This document shows positions 42,301 through 55,367 of a stretch of 64,000 nucleotides of DNA, one piece after another (position 1 is the first letter of the stretch; each line of letters begins with the position of its first letter). Under the pieces are notes generated by a model. That model did no database searches. It saw nothing but the letters and a program-made list of their open reading frames with translations, and had not been told where the DNA came from. The position numbers and the translations under genes were made by a program. This stretch comes from Chromera velia. Lineage: Eukaryota > Sar > Chromeraceae. The stretch lies in NCBI GenBank assembly GCA_018398765.1, contig JAHBMJ010005385.1, positions 1 through 64,000 on the forward strand, in the 5' to 3' direction.

Positions 42301-45300
42301 AGCAACTGAGAGAAAGAAAATCAAAACAACTGCCTCCACGAGTGCCTTTAAGAATAGGGCTCCCTGCCCGACAAGTACCCCGCGGGTGCGCTCATCAAAA
42401 GAAACAAAGAAAAAATAGTTCCCATGCCACCATCAACAGAACCCAAAACAGATCCTTTCACGTGCCCGCATGGCATGGGGCGGTCCTGCACACGTTCTAC
42501 TTTCTTACTGGGTGTGCATCCTTTTTTCTGTACACAAGACGAACGCAGTCTTGTCTGGATCAGAATCACTCTTTCGTCGGCCTCTCAACCCTCCCTCCAG
42601 AATGAACGAAGAGAAACTCGCCGACGCGCAACGCCTCGACCTGCCTGGCTGTCAGGCAGAGACGAAAGGGAAAAGGAAAGGAAGGCCGGATGAAAGGGCT
42701 GATGCAAAAAGAACGGGAGACAAAAGAGAAAGAGGGCAGATAGATCTTTAAACAGAAGATCGAAGGCACCAAAAGGCCAGAGAAATCAGATTAAATAAAC
42801 AAAATTATAGTCATTGCGATTCGCTTCTTTCTCAATCCGGAAAGTTCCGTCCGGGGTGCAGAAAACATTGCTTGCACTCTCCATGGCAAATTCCGAACAG
42901 ATCTGGGTGGGCCTGCCCTCTCCGCGCTACCCCTTGTCTACCCTTTCTGGCCCCTCAATTTCGAATCAGACAATGAATTTGAAAGAAAAACGACCTGACT
43001 GAGAGAAAAACGAGAAACTCAATCTGAAACAAAGAGAGCACGGCTCTCTGCCAAGCCACTTGCCGCCCCAGGTGCTTCCACGCATTATATCGATGTGAAT
43101 CGGGGCAACGTGCACGATTGCATGACCGATTTCTCCTTTAAAAAACCCTCATGGCCCGTCCTGCAGCTGCCTCTCCCGTGTTATCCAATCTCTCTGTCTC
43201 TGTCTGTCTGCCTGTCTGTCTACGGTTTGAAGAGAGAAAGCGGGGAGGAAATATGAACGCCGACAGAAGATCGACCGCCAAGCCGTCAGATCATCATACA
43301 AGCGCAGCAGTCTCGCAGTAAATGAGAAATGTTAACGGAAAGGATAGTGAGCGGGAAGAACAGAAGAGCCCACTTGTTTTCGGAAACAAAAGGACGGAGG
43401 CCAGCCAAAACAAAAGAAGAAGAAGGCATCAACAAAAGAAAAAGAGACAGACAGACGAGACAGACAGAGACTTGAGGAAAGAAAGACCGCAAAAGAATGC
43501 GGATGAATCGAAGACGCCATGTTCATGGAATGCTGTTTAGTCCTCGGACTAAGCATGCCATGAAGAAACATTAAAAGGATCAATCGATTGAATCTTCCTT
43601 TTCTACTTCTGGACAACAACACACACCCTCTCTCACATCTTCTCTTTCTACTTCTGGACAACAACACACACCCTCTCTCACTCACGGACACGAAAGGTAT
43701 GACGGAAAAGAAACTCTAGTCCATTGTCAATGCTTTCTCTCTCTTGGTACCACCTGCTTGCCTACCGCTGCACTGATTTAACCTTACCCGGTCCAAGATC
43801 TGATTCGACACTTGAGTCCAATGAAGTCCTTCCCCCTAAGTTTTTTTCCTTCGGCATATCGCGCCACAAGACCTTCCCCCTCCCTTCACCTATCAGTCCC
43901 TCGAGTCTTGTTGGCCCTCTGCTTCTGCTCCTTCGAGCCTTGAAGGTCCAGTCTCAGCAGACATCCATCCACCGCACACGGACGGGAAAAGTGACGCACG
44001 CAAGCACAGAGAAAGTGAATTGAATGAAAAAGTCGAGCCAATCGGAAAGACGGCATCCATCGAATTGAGAGAGAGAATTCTTCTTCTTCTTCTTGAAAAA
44101 AGGGGACGCGAATTCTTTCGTTAATTCATCGCCCTCCACACGCATCCATCCATCCATCCATCCATCCATCCATCCATCCAACGCACTCCTACAGACAATC
44201 AATCATTCTATTTACAAGTACAAGGACGTGTTTTCACGAGTTGATTCCACGTCACTCTTTCTTTGCCAATGAAAGAAAGAACGTTTGCATTGCACCCCAC
44301 AGTCAATCGGAGGTGCGCATGCAGGCAAAAAAAGCAGATGCCGGCTCGACGCCCGTCTGCCTCTAGAGAGACCAAAGACCACCTGCCTGCACACGCAGGG
44401 AGGAAAAAAGGGCACGCACCTCGCTCACGGAGGGCAAAAAATTGATACAGAGAGGCACCCGAAATGGCACCCTCTCTTTCATTCTTTCACTCATCGAATT
44501 TCATTGGATGTTCCCTTCATTCGCTGACTCGGCATACAACGAATGCCTGCATGTGCATGCACGCACGCATGCGAATCCAACGGGATTCTGTCGCCTGCAG
44601 AGCCTCGTATCTCCCCTCGTGTGTCTGTACCACGGCACTTTTTCTTTTTTTGTCCTTCGCAATCATCGCTTTCCCCTCGAACGGCGAAGGAGAAGATAGG
44701 CAGACTGAAAAAGGTGTGTCAGAGGGGGCCAAAATGCCCTCGATGGTCAAATTTGATATTGTCAACCCAAATTATGATCGATCAACGTCGTGCTTCGTCT
44801 CTCCTATCCTGTCGGCACTGCCTTTGCCTTTCGGATGGGGCCTTTCGGCTCGTTCTTTTCAAATGTGCTCAAATGTCTGTGTGTGTCTTTGATATGAATG
44901 GCCGAGGAGGGTCTCAGGCTGTCAAGAGGGACACACAGCTTCTTGGCCACTTTCTGTTCTTTGTGTGTTGTTACTACAGCGGGGGAGCAACGCGCCCCAT
45001 CGAAAAGTCAACTCTGTAGACAGAAGGCCAAACAAGGAAAAGATGAGAGGCAGGCAGTTTTACCAGAAAGAATCAAAAAAGTCCATCAACCACGAAGCAG
45101 GAGGAAAGAGGAAAAGGAAGTGAGAGAAGAAGAACGTCTCTGTACGACCTTCACATCATTCGTCCTGCTCTTTCTCTTTGAATCTCTCATCTCACCCCTC
45201 TCCCGTTTCCTCTTCCTTCCCGGAAAGAGGCATCGTCTCTCTTGTCCTTCGTTCTCGTTCTCTGCCCACCTCTCTTCCCTCCTTCCTCTGCTTTTCCTTT

Positions 45301-46034
45301 TCTGACGGAACATACCGCCGTGCCTTCTTATCATCACAGTGAGATGCACTCTGTCGAAAAGAGGCGCACCAAAATCTGTGCAAAATACGGACACACGCAG
45401 AGAAACTTTTCGGTTTTACAAAGAGTGGTTGGTGCAGTAATTCATTCGTGCGCTGCCTTCGTCTCTTTCTTGCTGGCTTTTCCAGTCAAGGCAGGGAGAA
45501 GAGAAAATGCAGCATGGAAGGCTGGCTGGCTGGCTGGGAGGCACTAAATTGATCCTCCCCTCTCCTGTTCGTCGGTCTCTCTCTTTCGTTTTTCTCCTAC
45601 CAAGCCTTTTCACCCGGGGCGGAGAAAGGAAAAGGCAAGCCAAACATGCACTATGCATCAATTTTTTCTTGTCTGGGCTTCTCTGCATAATTCCTGACAG
45701 GAATGAGATTTCTGACTCTCTGTCTGAGGGTCAGTTTGAATTCGATGTTTCCATTCATCTCACCTCGTTCTTTCTTGTCTTGCTTGTTTGGCTCGCTCTG
45801 CAGGATTGCCGTTCTGTGTTTCTTCGCCGCTTTTTTCCTTCCTTCACAACATACATTGGTAAATCTAGAGAGGGAAAAGAAAAGAAAGAGAAAGGCCTGC
45901 TCATTCGACCCTTCGTCTCCCCTCTTCCCCCCCCCTCTCTTCCTTCCATCAACACCCCATGCACACCGTTCACACTTCCTCCCTCAAAAGAAAAGCCACC
46001 ACTTTCCCCTCCCCTCTCCTCTTCCCCTCCTCAA
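42301..46034. other. Noncoding region 3' of the ankyrin and P450 genes
   Basis: About 3.7 kb of ordinary GC, pyrimidine-rich sequence. The ORFs here have low-complexity composition and no domain features. Local structures: a 36-bp tandem duplication (about 43597-43632 and 43644-43679), a (CATC)n run at 44145-44180, and T- or C-rich tracts at 45130-46000. No gene or RNA recognised; the part near 46034 is probably the P450 3' UTR. Confidence 0.5.
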
Positions 46035-48119
46035 TCAAACAGCGGGTTTGCGCTCCTTCACCCTCACCCTCACTCCCCCTTTAGGAGCGAAGGTGATGAA
46101 CCACTTCCCGTCTTTAGGGAGGTGCACAGGCTCAAAGTCAAACTTCTTGAAGAGGGCAGCGAGGACCAGGCGGGACTGCAGAGAAGAGAGAGGGGGGAGC
46201 ACGTTTGCAGACAGCATTCTCTTCATGCACTAAAAAAAGCATCTGAATTGCACATGGGCGGGGCGAGAGCAACGACTTCGCACACACCCGCAGAGAGAGA
46301 GAAGGGCGGAGACTGAGAACTAGAGAAGGAGCAAGGTTGTCGCAAAAATGCCAACGGCATTACTTGGCTTGTCCGTCCAAGAAATTTCTCTCCTCCCTTT
46401 GGCCGTCTCTCCCTTGCTTCGTCTCTTTCGGTTCCTTGCTTTCTCTCCTCTCGTAGAAATGATGGCATGTCGAGTGGAAAAATTCACACGGGAACAGACA
46501 GAGCCAGCCGCTTCCCTTCCTGCTTAATTGACTCACCCCAATCTTTGCCAGCGTCTGTCCTGCACAGTTCCTCGGACCGAAGGAGAAGGGCACGAAGGCC
46601 TGGGAGACAAATTCTTCGTCCACCTTCACACTCCCTTCCTTCTCACCTGATCCTCCGCTCAAATCGGCAGAACTCGCACGGAGTCTCTCCCCCTCAGCAA
46701 GCTGAGAGGCATCGCATGTGCTCACCCCCCCAGCGAGTGTCCCCGTCTGACGTTCCACTTCCTCGAGGCACTCACCCGACAAAGGAGAAGAATCAGAGAC
46801 AGAATTGAGTCTCTTCTGTTCCCTCTCCCACGCCTTCCATCTCTCCTCCGCCTGCCAGTCGTCCGCGTCTCCACCGACTGGAATCGGAGACGCGTTTGCA
46901 AACGCCATCCCCATAGTCTTCATAGACCGATCCGCCCTCTCCAACTCATCCTCCTCTCCTCTCTTCTCCCCTGCCGCCCCCTTTCCTTCTGTCTCTTGTT
47001 CCTCTTCCTCCTCTTCCTCTGAGAGGAACCTCTCGGGTCTGAAGTTCTCAGGATCCCCCCACCTCTTGTCGTTGAAGATCACCCCAAAGGGAACAATCAC
47101 GGGGGTATTGGGGGGAATCACATATTCCCCGACCTGAACGAAGAGTTGGTGGTCATCGGGAAGGAGAACAAAGAGACACAGAACGAGAAACAACCGAGAG
47201 AGATGAACAGGGCGTGCGTTCAGGAAGAAAAAGACAACGGTTGTGTTTATATCTGATGGCATCCGTCTCGATGTCGAGCCCGGAATCTGTCTTTCAAAGA
47301 TAGCATCAATTCTTGTTTGTTGTACTTTGTGCGTCTCAAGTCTGGTGCCAGCATGAGTCGGCATCACCGACAATCACAACAGAGTGAAAATCGTCAGGCA
47401 GCCTAATGCAATCATCATCGACGCAGGAGAAAGAAGCAAAAAGAAAACTGAAGAAGAAGAAGAAGCTCCCTCACATGACGTCCCTTGCAGACTAGCGTTC
47501 TTTTCTTCTACAACTCCAAAGCTTCCATACATTCCCTCCTCTCTCCCCCAATCACTCACTCCCTTCATGTATGACCTGCCCTCACTGACGGACGGACCTT
47601 CACAGGCTCGGTCCTCGTCGTCCTGATCGTTCCAGAATTCACCACGGGCCATTTCCTCATCGCCTCGTGGACACACGCCTGCATGGAGAGAGAGAGAGAG
47701 ACAAAGAGAGAGAGAACACAAGTGCGTTGGTATTTTCAGTATTACAACCTCGGTACTCTTACTTCACAACATCATGCCTTCACCGGGATAGAGAGGAATC
47801 TAGAAACGGCCCACAGAGTTGGTATAAAAAAACGCCGTTCGATAGGGAAAGAGAGAAAGCAAAAGACACAGTAGCAAAGAAGAAGGTAAACAACAGCCCC
47901 CCCCCCCCTTCTGCATGCACACACCTGAAGGTAAGGCATTCTCTGCAGATCCGAGTAAGTGGGGATCTCCCTGTCCCCCATCACCTCGTCCAGTTCCTTC
48001 TGCAATCGCCTCTTGATCCTGTCGTTCCCCAAAATCCCGGCGGCAGTCCACGCCATCGTGTGGCCTGTCGTGTCGTGTCCAGCAAAGAGGAACGCCATCA
48101 CCTGCACACACACACTCAC

Positions 48120-48170
<51 letters not shown>

Positions 48171-50436
48171 CTCGTGTGGTAGGTCCGTCGATGAATTAGT
48201 CACCCTCTCACTAACCATCGTCAGTCAGTGAGTCACTCAAAGCGCAACAAGAGCCTGCCGTTGAATCCGACCATCATTCAGCCAGGGAGTCAACAGGTGG
48301 TCGATTCCACTTCCCGACTGAAAGTATCGCCTTCTCTCTCTGTCTTTCTTGGCGTGGGTGGTGTATTTCTTCATGTTCGTGTTTTTGTGCACGAGAGAGA
48401 GAGTACAGTTCCGTAAATATTAGTTTTTTTGCGCCCGTTGTGCCCCTCGCCCCACCCCAGCTCTGCAGCTGTAAAGGCTTGTGTGTACGTGTTTGTGTGC
48501 AAAAGAGAGAGAGAGTGTAATCCCTTGTTTCTGTCTGACCTCTGCGGCTCTGAAAGCCTCGTCCCCGTAGTCAACTCTGAGGATTTCTGCAATCAGTGAG
48601 TGCTCTGCAGTATCCACAACCCCGCTCTTCCTGCCCTTCTCCAGAATGTTGTGGCAGAGACGCCGGAAGGCCTCCACGGTCTCCCAGGCCTGTCTGACCT
48701 CCGGGAACAGGAACGAGAGATGCTTGCGGAAGGGAAGGAAGAAGTGGAACACACCCACCTGCAGGGAGGGAAGACGACAGAAAACTCGATGACACGCATT
48801 CATGTGGGTGTCCATTCATCGACATCAAGACCACACGCACAATAGTGAACAGAGAAAGAAACGGCAGCAATTCGAGAGGTAGCACTGCGAAAAGAGACCA
48901 AAGGTGCCGGCCCGCATACGGACTGAGAAGGCCTGTCTCTTTGTTCAATTTGATTCGTTTGTGCAAACCACAGGAGCAGACAGAGGTACCTCTTTCAGTG
49001 CCTTCGGAATTCCCTCATAGAGCAGTTCACCCTCTGGGCCCTTCTCGGGGTCCGCAGCGAGACAGTTGAAGTCAACGTTCAAAGTGACCACTCCCAGAAT
49101 GTCAATGGCCCATCTGCACGCACAAATGGGTAGAGAGAAAAAAGGATGCGTACAAGGGAGGGCCACAAACACAGAAAGAGATCTGTTTGGATGAGCAACT
49201 GCAGAATTTGAGGCTGGGCAGGGACGCAAGCAAAGCGAGCTGCAAGGAAGTCTTCCGTCCTTTTTGTGAGGCACAAAAAAAAACGAATACAACGCGCCGC
49301 ATTTCTTTCTCGCCGACTCACTGACCGAATGAACCACTCATCTAGGTCCACAGCCATTTGTCCATCCGGTCCTTTTCTGAGTCCTCTGCCTTCCTTCAGA
49401 GACTCGCACAGCTCTCGAATTTTGGTCTCTATCTGGTCGGACTTGGACACGATCGCGTTCACAGAGAACCCTGCAGAGATGCCCTTCCGTGCCCCTCTCC
49501 ACAGGGCGTTCGTGTGGATGGCCGTCAGGAGGTTCTGCTTACCTGCACGCAGGAGGAGAGGATTCAGAGATCACATACACGAAAGCATTGAAAGAACGTA
49601 TCGTCGGAAGTTTCCGTTTCTTTCCAGTTCAGTTTTTGGGTTTCCTGTCAAAGTTGACAGGGATTCATTTCAATAGACAACGATGACGACTGAGCGAACG
49701 AGCCGGAGTCGTCCTTGTTACATAATTTATTTCGTGTTCTTCGAAAGTAAGTTTCCGCCCCCCCAGATAAGGAACCTACACATAGCGGACCGACCGAGCA
49801 AGAGCTTCTCCAGGCTGTCCTTGTAGGGTCTGTACTTGGGCAGGCCGTCGTTACCCAACAGCTGCTTGTAGTATTTGGGTTCTGCCACCACACACCTGCA
49901 TGGAGAGGGGAGGGAGGGGCAGAGTGTTTTGACAGATGAAATGAAGAAAGGTGCCCGCAGAAGAGAAACACTTAAGCTCCGTTCTTTCTCTCCCGCCCTC
50001 TTCTCTCACACACACAATGCATAGCCACGTGTGGTTTGGTTGCATGGAGACAAAAAGCACAGATGGTGAACCAGAAACGGAGGGCCAACAGACTCTAGAG
50101 CGATTTTTTCCTCATGCACAGCGAGCGTGTGTAAGTCAGACTGATAGTCAGAGTGACTGACCAGCACCCAAAGGGCCACATGAGTGGGAATGTGCAGATG
50201 GTCTGGAATCGGGAGACTTCCTCCACCAGTGTGTGCAGTCGCCCTGTCAAGATATAATACACGTTCCTAAGGCCACTTCCGGCCCTTCCGGGAGCCAGAG
50301 GGGGTTCTTTGCCTCGTGTCTCGTCCTTCCCCCGTCTCCTCTTCGAGAGGTACGACAAGGCCAAGACTGCAGCAGCTGCCGTTGCCGCCCCTCCAAGCAG
50401 CAGGATCATTTTGTCTTTTGACGAAGAGACGGACAT
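46035..50436 (-). CDS. Cytochrome P450 monooxygenase
   Basis: Nine exons, phases all consistent: 50162-50436, 49780-49895, 49326-49542, 48990-49113, 48540-48758, 47925-48101, 47598-47678, 46537-47133 and 46035-46175, about 648 residues. An N-terminal hydrophobic anchor followed by RRR and a Pro-rich hinge suggests an ER membrane protein. The C-helix WRGARK, I-helix FAGHDTTGHT, K-helix EAMR (ExxR), FRPERF and heme loop FSFGPRNCAG are all present, so it should be catalytically competent. Substrate unknown; the motifs are closest in style to CYP4-type fatty-acid hydroxylases, which is only an impression. Unusually, about 143 residues, rich in Glu and Ser, separate PERF from FVPFSFG, where most P450s have 10-20. 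It is divergent from the PAN-domain gene with about 600 bp between starts. Confidence 0.93.
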
Positions 50437-51042
50437 GGTCTTCTCCAGAGGAACTTCAGATGCTCAGTGAAAAGTGAACAAGCGTGCTTACGCACAAAGA
50501 ACAACAGATGCCCAAGCGAACGAGCAGCAAGCAGAGATCTGATCAAATCGTCCGAACATTCACGGGCATCCAGAGGTATTCACACAAACGTCGACAGTCT
50601 TCATGAGAGGGGGCACGGCAGTAGGCTCACTCAACTTCACTGCACTGCTTGTACTCGGACAGAGTTGTGGAAGAAAAGAGGTGGGTGTCTCTGAATCCTG
50701 TATCGGTCAGTACCGCACTCGATCCGCGATACGCGGTTCGCGCGATGACGTCGATGAGGGGGCCGGCCGGCGCGTTTCCCTTGGACCGCAACGCTGCCTT
50801 CCGGGGACGCCGACTTCATGCAGAGAGTTGGCCGGCCGGGCCCGCGGGCCCCGGAAAACAGCAATTAAGAATCGGCTTTCATACTGCGTCGGACCATAAA
50901 TTATCGCCTCATGCATTGAAACCTCCTTATATCTCACGATCTGAATGAAACCGCCCACTCGATCGCTTTTGGTCTTCTGATATCTTGAATGACTTTTACT
51001 TGACCTTTTCCTTGCCATCCTGACTTAAAGGAAGAGGGTACG
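50437..51042. promoter_or_regulatory. Divergent intergenic region between P450 and PAN genes
   Basis: About 606 bp between opposing starts. It is GC-rich at 50740-50860, with GGCCGGCCGG and GGGCCCGCGGGCCC palindromic runs. A shared promoter region is inferred from position. Confidence 0.4.
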
Positions 51043-54000
51043 ATGGTCCAGTTCACTTTCTCGTGCAGTTTTGCGGCCTTGTCTCTTTGGCTTCATGCCC
51101 TGGTGGCTTTTGGTAGGGACGATCCCTACTGCCTGGAGGTCGGATGGAGGATGGCTGGAGATACATTGAGCGTCCTCGAGGGTGTGAGGGACCCCAGGGT
51201 GAGTGCCTTAAGCGTGGATGTGTGGATACAGGAAAGACTGTTGTTCATTTGTGTGTCTCCTTTTTCGCATATCATGCGTTCGGTTTGTGCAAATTCGACG
51301 CAGGACTGCCAACAAGAGTGTGAGACCACAGATGGATGCTCATTCTTTCGGTCAGTCAGTCAGTCAGTCAGTCCAGCTCTTGGCCTTTGTCTGCGAGTAG
51401 AGTGCATGAGAGTGGATCGCAAGCGAACCTGCATAAATGCCACAGAATTCGAAAAAGGTCAGGCAATACGCGCATGTATGTACATGTGAGAAGACAGATC
51501 TCGGATCCCTTGTCGACGAATTGCGAGGAGTCTTCTGTTTTGGTTGATCTACATTTTCCTGCCATACTGAGGAGGAAAAAGGCGGGCAAAAAGCTTCGTG
51601 TCACATTCCTACAAGCACTCCACCCGAGCACAGCATGCAGCCTTCTTATGATCGTCTTGAGTTTCATATCGGTGAACCGATGCATCACGCCTTCCCAATT
51701 TATTTCGTTCATTGACATACAATTGCCCCACGTTACATTGTCGAGTTGCTGCCTCGGAGGGTGCGTTCTGACTGCAGACGCTTTCTTTTATCTGCAGAGC
51801 AAAATGCAGATCACAAGCGTTTTCATGCTTCGTGCGTAGATGCGTCGCCTTCTGATCATGCACTCCGTACCAAGAACTGATTCACATTCGCATGTATACA
51901 TGCTTGACCTTGGCATTTCGTGCTTATTTTCCCCAGGTGGCGTGCTCGGAGGGACTGTGTTCTGATCACTCGGCCCACGGGAGAGTGGAGGTGAGTTGGG
52001 GATCTGGTGGCCAAGAGGAAGCCAGTGCATGGGCAAAACAGAGTGTAGATGGGCAGGCGGCACACAGAGAGCGGTGCGGATCAGGCAGGAACCTGGGTAG
52101 GTTGTAGTCTGACGCTGCTGCTCTGTCATTTCTGAAAAGACAGTACGGCCCGCCACACGGTGGACTTTCCAGCTCTCTTCTTCTGTGCAAAATTTGTCAA
52201 CCCCGTCATTCCCTGCTTGCATGCAGATACGACATCGCGTCTGTGAGTGGTCCGAAGAGCTGTTTCCTGCCTGCCTCTGACTTTCCAGAGACGGCCAATG
52301 CTGCCTGTAAGGTTGTCGGCATGTCGGTGTCAGGGTCGGAATATGAGAAGACAGAGCTGGCAACTTCAACCGAGTGCCATCTGAGATGCAATGCGGACCC
52401 CAGGTCAGACCTCCAGAGCTCTTTCTAGAGAGGTGTGGGTTAAAAAAGAGAAGTCACCTCTCTTCCCCGCTTTTCTGTCTGGTTCAGTCCGCCCTTTTTC
52501 TTTGGTTCTCTCTCCTCTGGTTGCTGTTTTTCTTTTCGGTTCGACTGTGTGGCACTGCTTACGTCGGACTGTCACCTTCTTTCTTCACGCAGCAGCCCCC
52601 CCTCTCTTTTCACTTCTGCCCCTTCTGTTTCTGGGTCTCTGACTGCCTTCCTGCCTGGCAGCCTGCTTGCCTGCCTGCCTCGCTACCTTACGACCTGCTC
52701 GCCAGCCTGCCTGTCCCCAAGCAACGTCAGTCCTCATCGTTCCTTTTTTGTACCGTGGCCTTCCTCTCGATTCGCCCTGCCTCCATTTTCACTACCCCGT
52801 AGTCTTTCTTGTTTCTTTTTCTCCCTCCCTTTCATTTTTCAGATGCGAGTTCTGGAGCTGGGAGGCCCCTTTCCACTACAGTAATGAGGAGATCTGCAAA
52901 CTGTACGATTCTTCAGGTGAGATAGCAAGGAGGGTGCGTGAGGATCTTGGTCTCTCATATTTTGCTGATATCTCTCCGTGGAGTTTGAGTCCCTCCCTGT
53001 CTTTTTTCATGCCGAAAAACTGTCTTCAGCTCCGTCTTCATGGATAATGCTTTCGTTCTTGATCCAAGAGTCGATGTTTGTATTCTATGGATGGATGGAT
53101 GGATGGATGGATGGATGCAGCGGCCATGACGGGTTTCGGTGAATCTATTCGTTCTGTGTCGGGGGCAAAGAAGTGCCCCTCAGAACATCCCAGGTTCCCT
53201 ATCTGGAAGGTGAGCATGTCTGCTGTCTTCTCTCTCCTCTGTATTACTTTCTCTTTCTTGGATGCAGTCATTTCCTTCTCTCTGCTTTTCCTCCTTATCC
53301 CCTCCTTTTCCTTCTCTCCTCTCTGCTCTTCATGGCCATTGGATCCGATTCTGATGGACCGTCTGAGGCCTTCACCGAGAAAGTCTAAACACAGAAAGGT
53401 GACTTTATCTTTCTCTGTCTGTTCTTCCTGCCCTTTCGCCTCTACGCCTCCGCTCAAAGCATGCAACCCCTGCCCCGCTGCTTCACGCAGTCCAAGCTCT
53501 ACAGTGACCCTTCCAGAGAGCTCCCCTGGTCCAAGGAGCCCGTCAATGGGCGCCGCCACCTGCCCTACTGTCTGGAGTGGAACAAACGAGTCACCGGAAC
53601 CCCGGGGGGCGCCTACCGCCTGTCAGACCCCCGAGACTGCAGCGCCATCTGCACAACTCTTCAGGGATGCACAAACTGGAACTGGTTCGCGTCTTCGGAA
53701 AGGTCAGTCAAACAAACCAAAGATGCATCCATGCAAACACACACCATCTCTGCTTCGCTGAACTAGCAGCCACTCCAAGTGCAGTCAGACAGAGGGAGAC
53801 TCTGGATGCACAGGAAGCAGACATCAGAAAGCAGACATGACTACAAAAAGCTTCCTTCGGTCTTTTTGCGCATTTTCAAGTTCACTGACTGTTTGGAAAA
53901 AAAAAACACAACGCGCATACTGTTTTACATTGTTTTGCTTGTCGTCCATCCGCATTGTATGAATTCATGATGTGCAGATGCGAGGTTTCCAGAGAGGTGT

Positions 54001-55367
54001 GCAAGAATTCTGCATGAAAGTAATTGTGTGAATTCATGATGTGCAGATGCGAGGTTTTCAGAGAGGTGTGCAAGAATTCTGCATGAAAGTAATTGTATGA
54101 ACTCATGATGTGCAGATGCGAGGTTTTCAGAGAGGCGGTCGACGAGGTCTCAGGAGAGGAGTTCTTCCCTGCTGCCGTCACTGGACCTGGTGTGTGTGAG
54201 GATCCCCTGACGGACTTTCCCGAATACTCCCAGATGTCCTGCAGCACTTTTGGGAAACAGACTAGGGGGGAGGTGCTCTCGACTCTCTCTCTCGGGGTCA
54301 GTCAAGAGAAACTTCCATTTTTTCTGTCGGGTCAACTGGTGAGTGATCATTAAGATTCAGTCCTCGGAACGACATAAATACCTGGATAGATCCCAATGCC
54401 TGCCTTTTCTCTGCAGGCTACCGGCGTCCCCGACGACTGTCTGATTGCATGTGAGGAGACAGAAGGCTGCGTCGCGTACTCGTACAACATCGAGACAGCA
54501 GCCGCAGGAACGGGGGGCGAGTGCCTTCTCTTGTCGTCAGACACAGGACTGGAGACGCAAATCGGGGCTGTCTCAGGTCCCCCACGGTGTCAGGACAGAG
54601 CCTCCCACTACCCTGTCTGGAAGGCAGTCACGAGGGACATGAGCTTTCCTTCAAACATCCAGCCTCTCCCTGTGTCCCCTTCTCCGTCTTTCACCCCTGT
54701 GGAAGAAGACTCACCCCTGGCGATGGTACCCGAAACTGACGACTTGATGGATGCGGAAGCTGAGATGATCACGACTCTGTCAGCAGAAGGAGAAAGCACA
54801 GAGACGGATTCGTTGGAGGATGTTCAGGAGGGAGACGAAGGGAAAGAAGACAGTGAGGCAGCGATGATGTCGGAAGAAGAAGTGGAAGAAGATGAAGCCA
54901 CCTCTGTCGAAGTTATGGTTGAAGCAGACGTGGACACGAAGGAGACAGAGACAGAGACCGAATCGGGCTCTTCTTTGTCACCTTCACCAAGTACAGAGGT
55001 CGAGCCTCAGGCTGCAGAGGGTGTTTCAGAGACAGTCTCTGTTGGTGACTCCCCTACGTCAGAAGGTGTCGAGGAGGAAGATCCAGAGGAGACAGCAGAA
55101 AAAGGTGTCAAGGAGGAAGATCCAGAGGAGAAAGCAGAAAAAAGTGTCGAGGAGGAAGATCCAGAGGAGAAAGCAGAAAAAGGGACGGCAGAAGAGGAGA
55201 TGACAGAAGAAGAGAACGCAGAAGAGACCGAAGGCCTCCCAGAAGAAGAAGAAGAGAACGCAGAAGAGACCGAAGGCCTCCCAGAAGAAGAAGAAGAGGA
55301 CAAAGAAGAAGAAGAAGAAGAGAAGGAAGCAGAGATGCCCTCGGTGGACCTCCGAGGACAGAGATGA
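51043..55367 (+). CDS. Secreted PAN/Apple-domain protein with acidic repeat tail
   Basis: Nine exons: 51043-51198, 51304-51350, 51937-51990, 52227-52403, 52843-52916, 53121-53209, 53491-53702, 54116-54338 and 54417-55367, about 660 residues, all phases consistent. The first ~24 residues form a signal peptide. Apple-type cysteine patterns recur: CQQECETTDGCSFFRW, CHLRCNADPRCEFWSWE, CSAICTTLQGCTNWNWF and CLIACEETEGCVAYSYN, suggesting three or four PAN modules. The last exon ends in about 190 mostly acidic residues with repeats of the type GVEEEDPEEKAEK and NAEETEGLPEEEEE. PAN domains bind protein or carbohydrate; in apicomplexans they occur in micronemal adhesins (family knowledge). No membrane anchor seen after the tail, so it is probably soluble or matrix-associated. 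Three tandem copies of the exon 8 acceptor precede the one used. Confidence 0.88.
53961..54135 (+). repeat. 69-bp tandem repeat carrying a 3' splice site (about 2.5 copies)
   Basis: Units start at 53961, 54030 and 54099. Each contains TGATGTGCAG followed by the start of exon 8 (TGC GAG GTT...). The first two copies reach an in-frame TGA after 13 codons unless a GTGTGC donor in each is used. Only the third continues into the full exon. Confidence 0.88.

Noticed and set aside
42264-43540. Several 70-119-codon frames
   Set aside because: Basic low-complexity translations without conserved motifs; overlapping frames equally open.
45507-46316. A 269-codon plus-strand frame
   Set aside because: Pyrimidine-rich low-complexity translation, antisense to the P450 last exon and its flank; no domain features.
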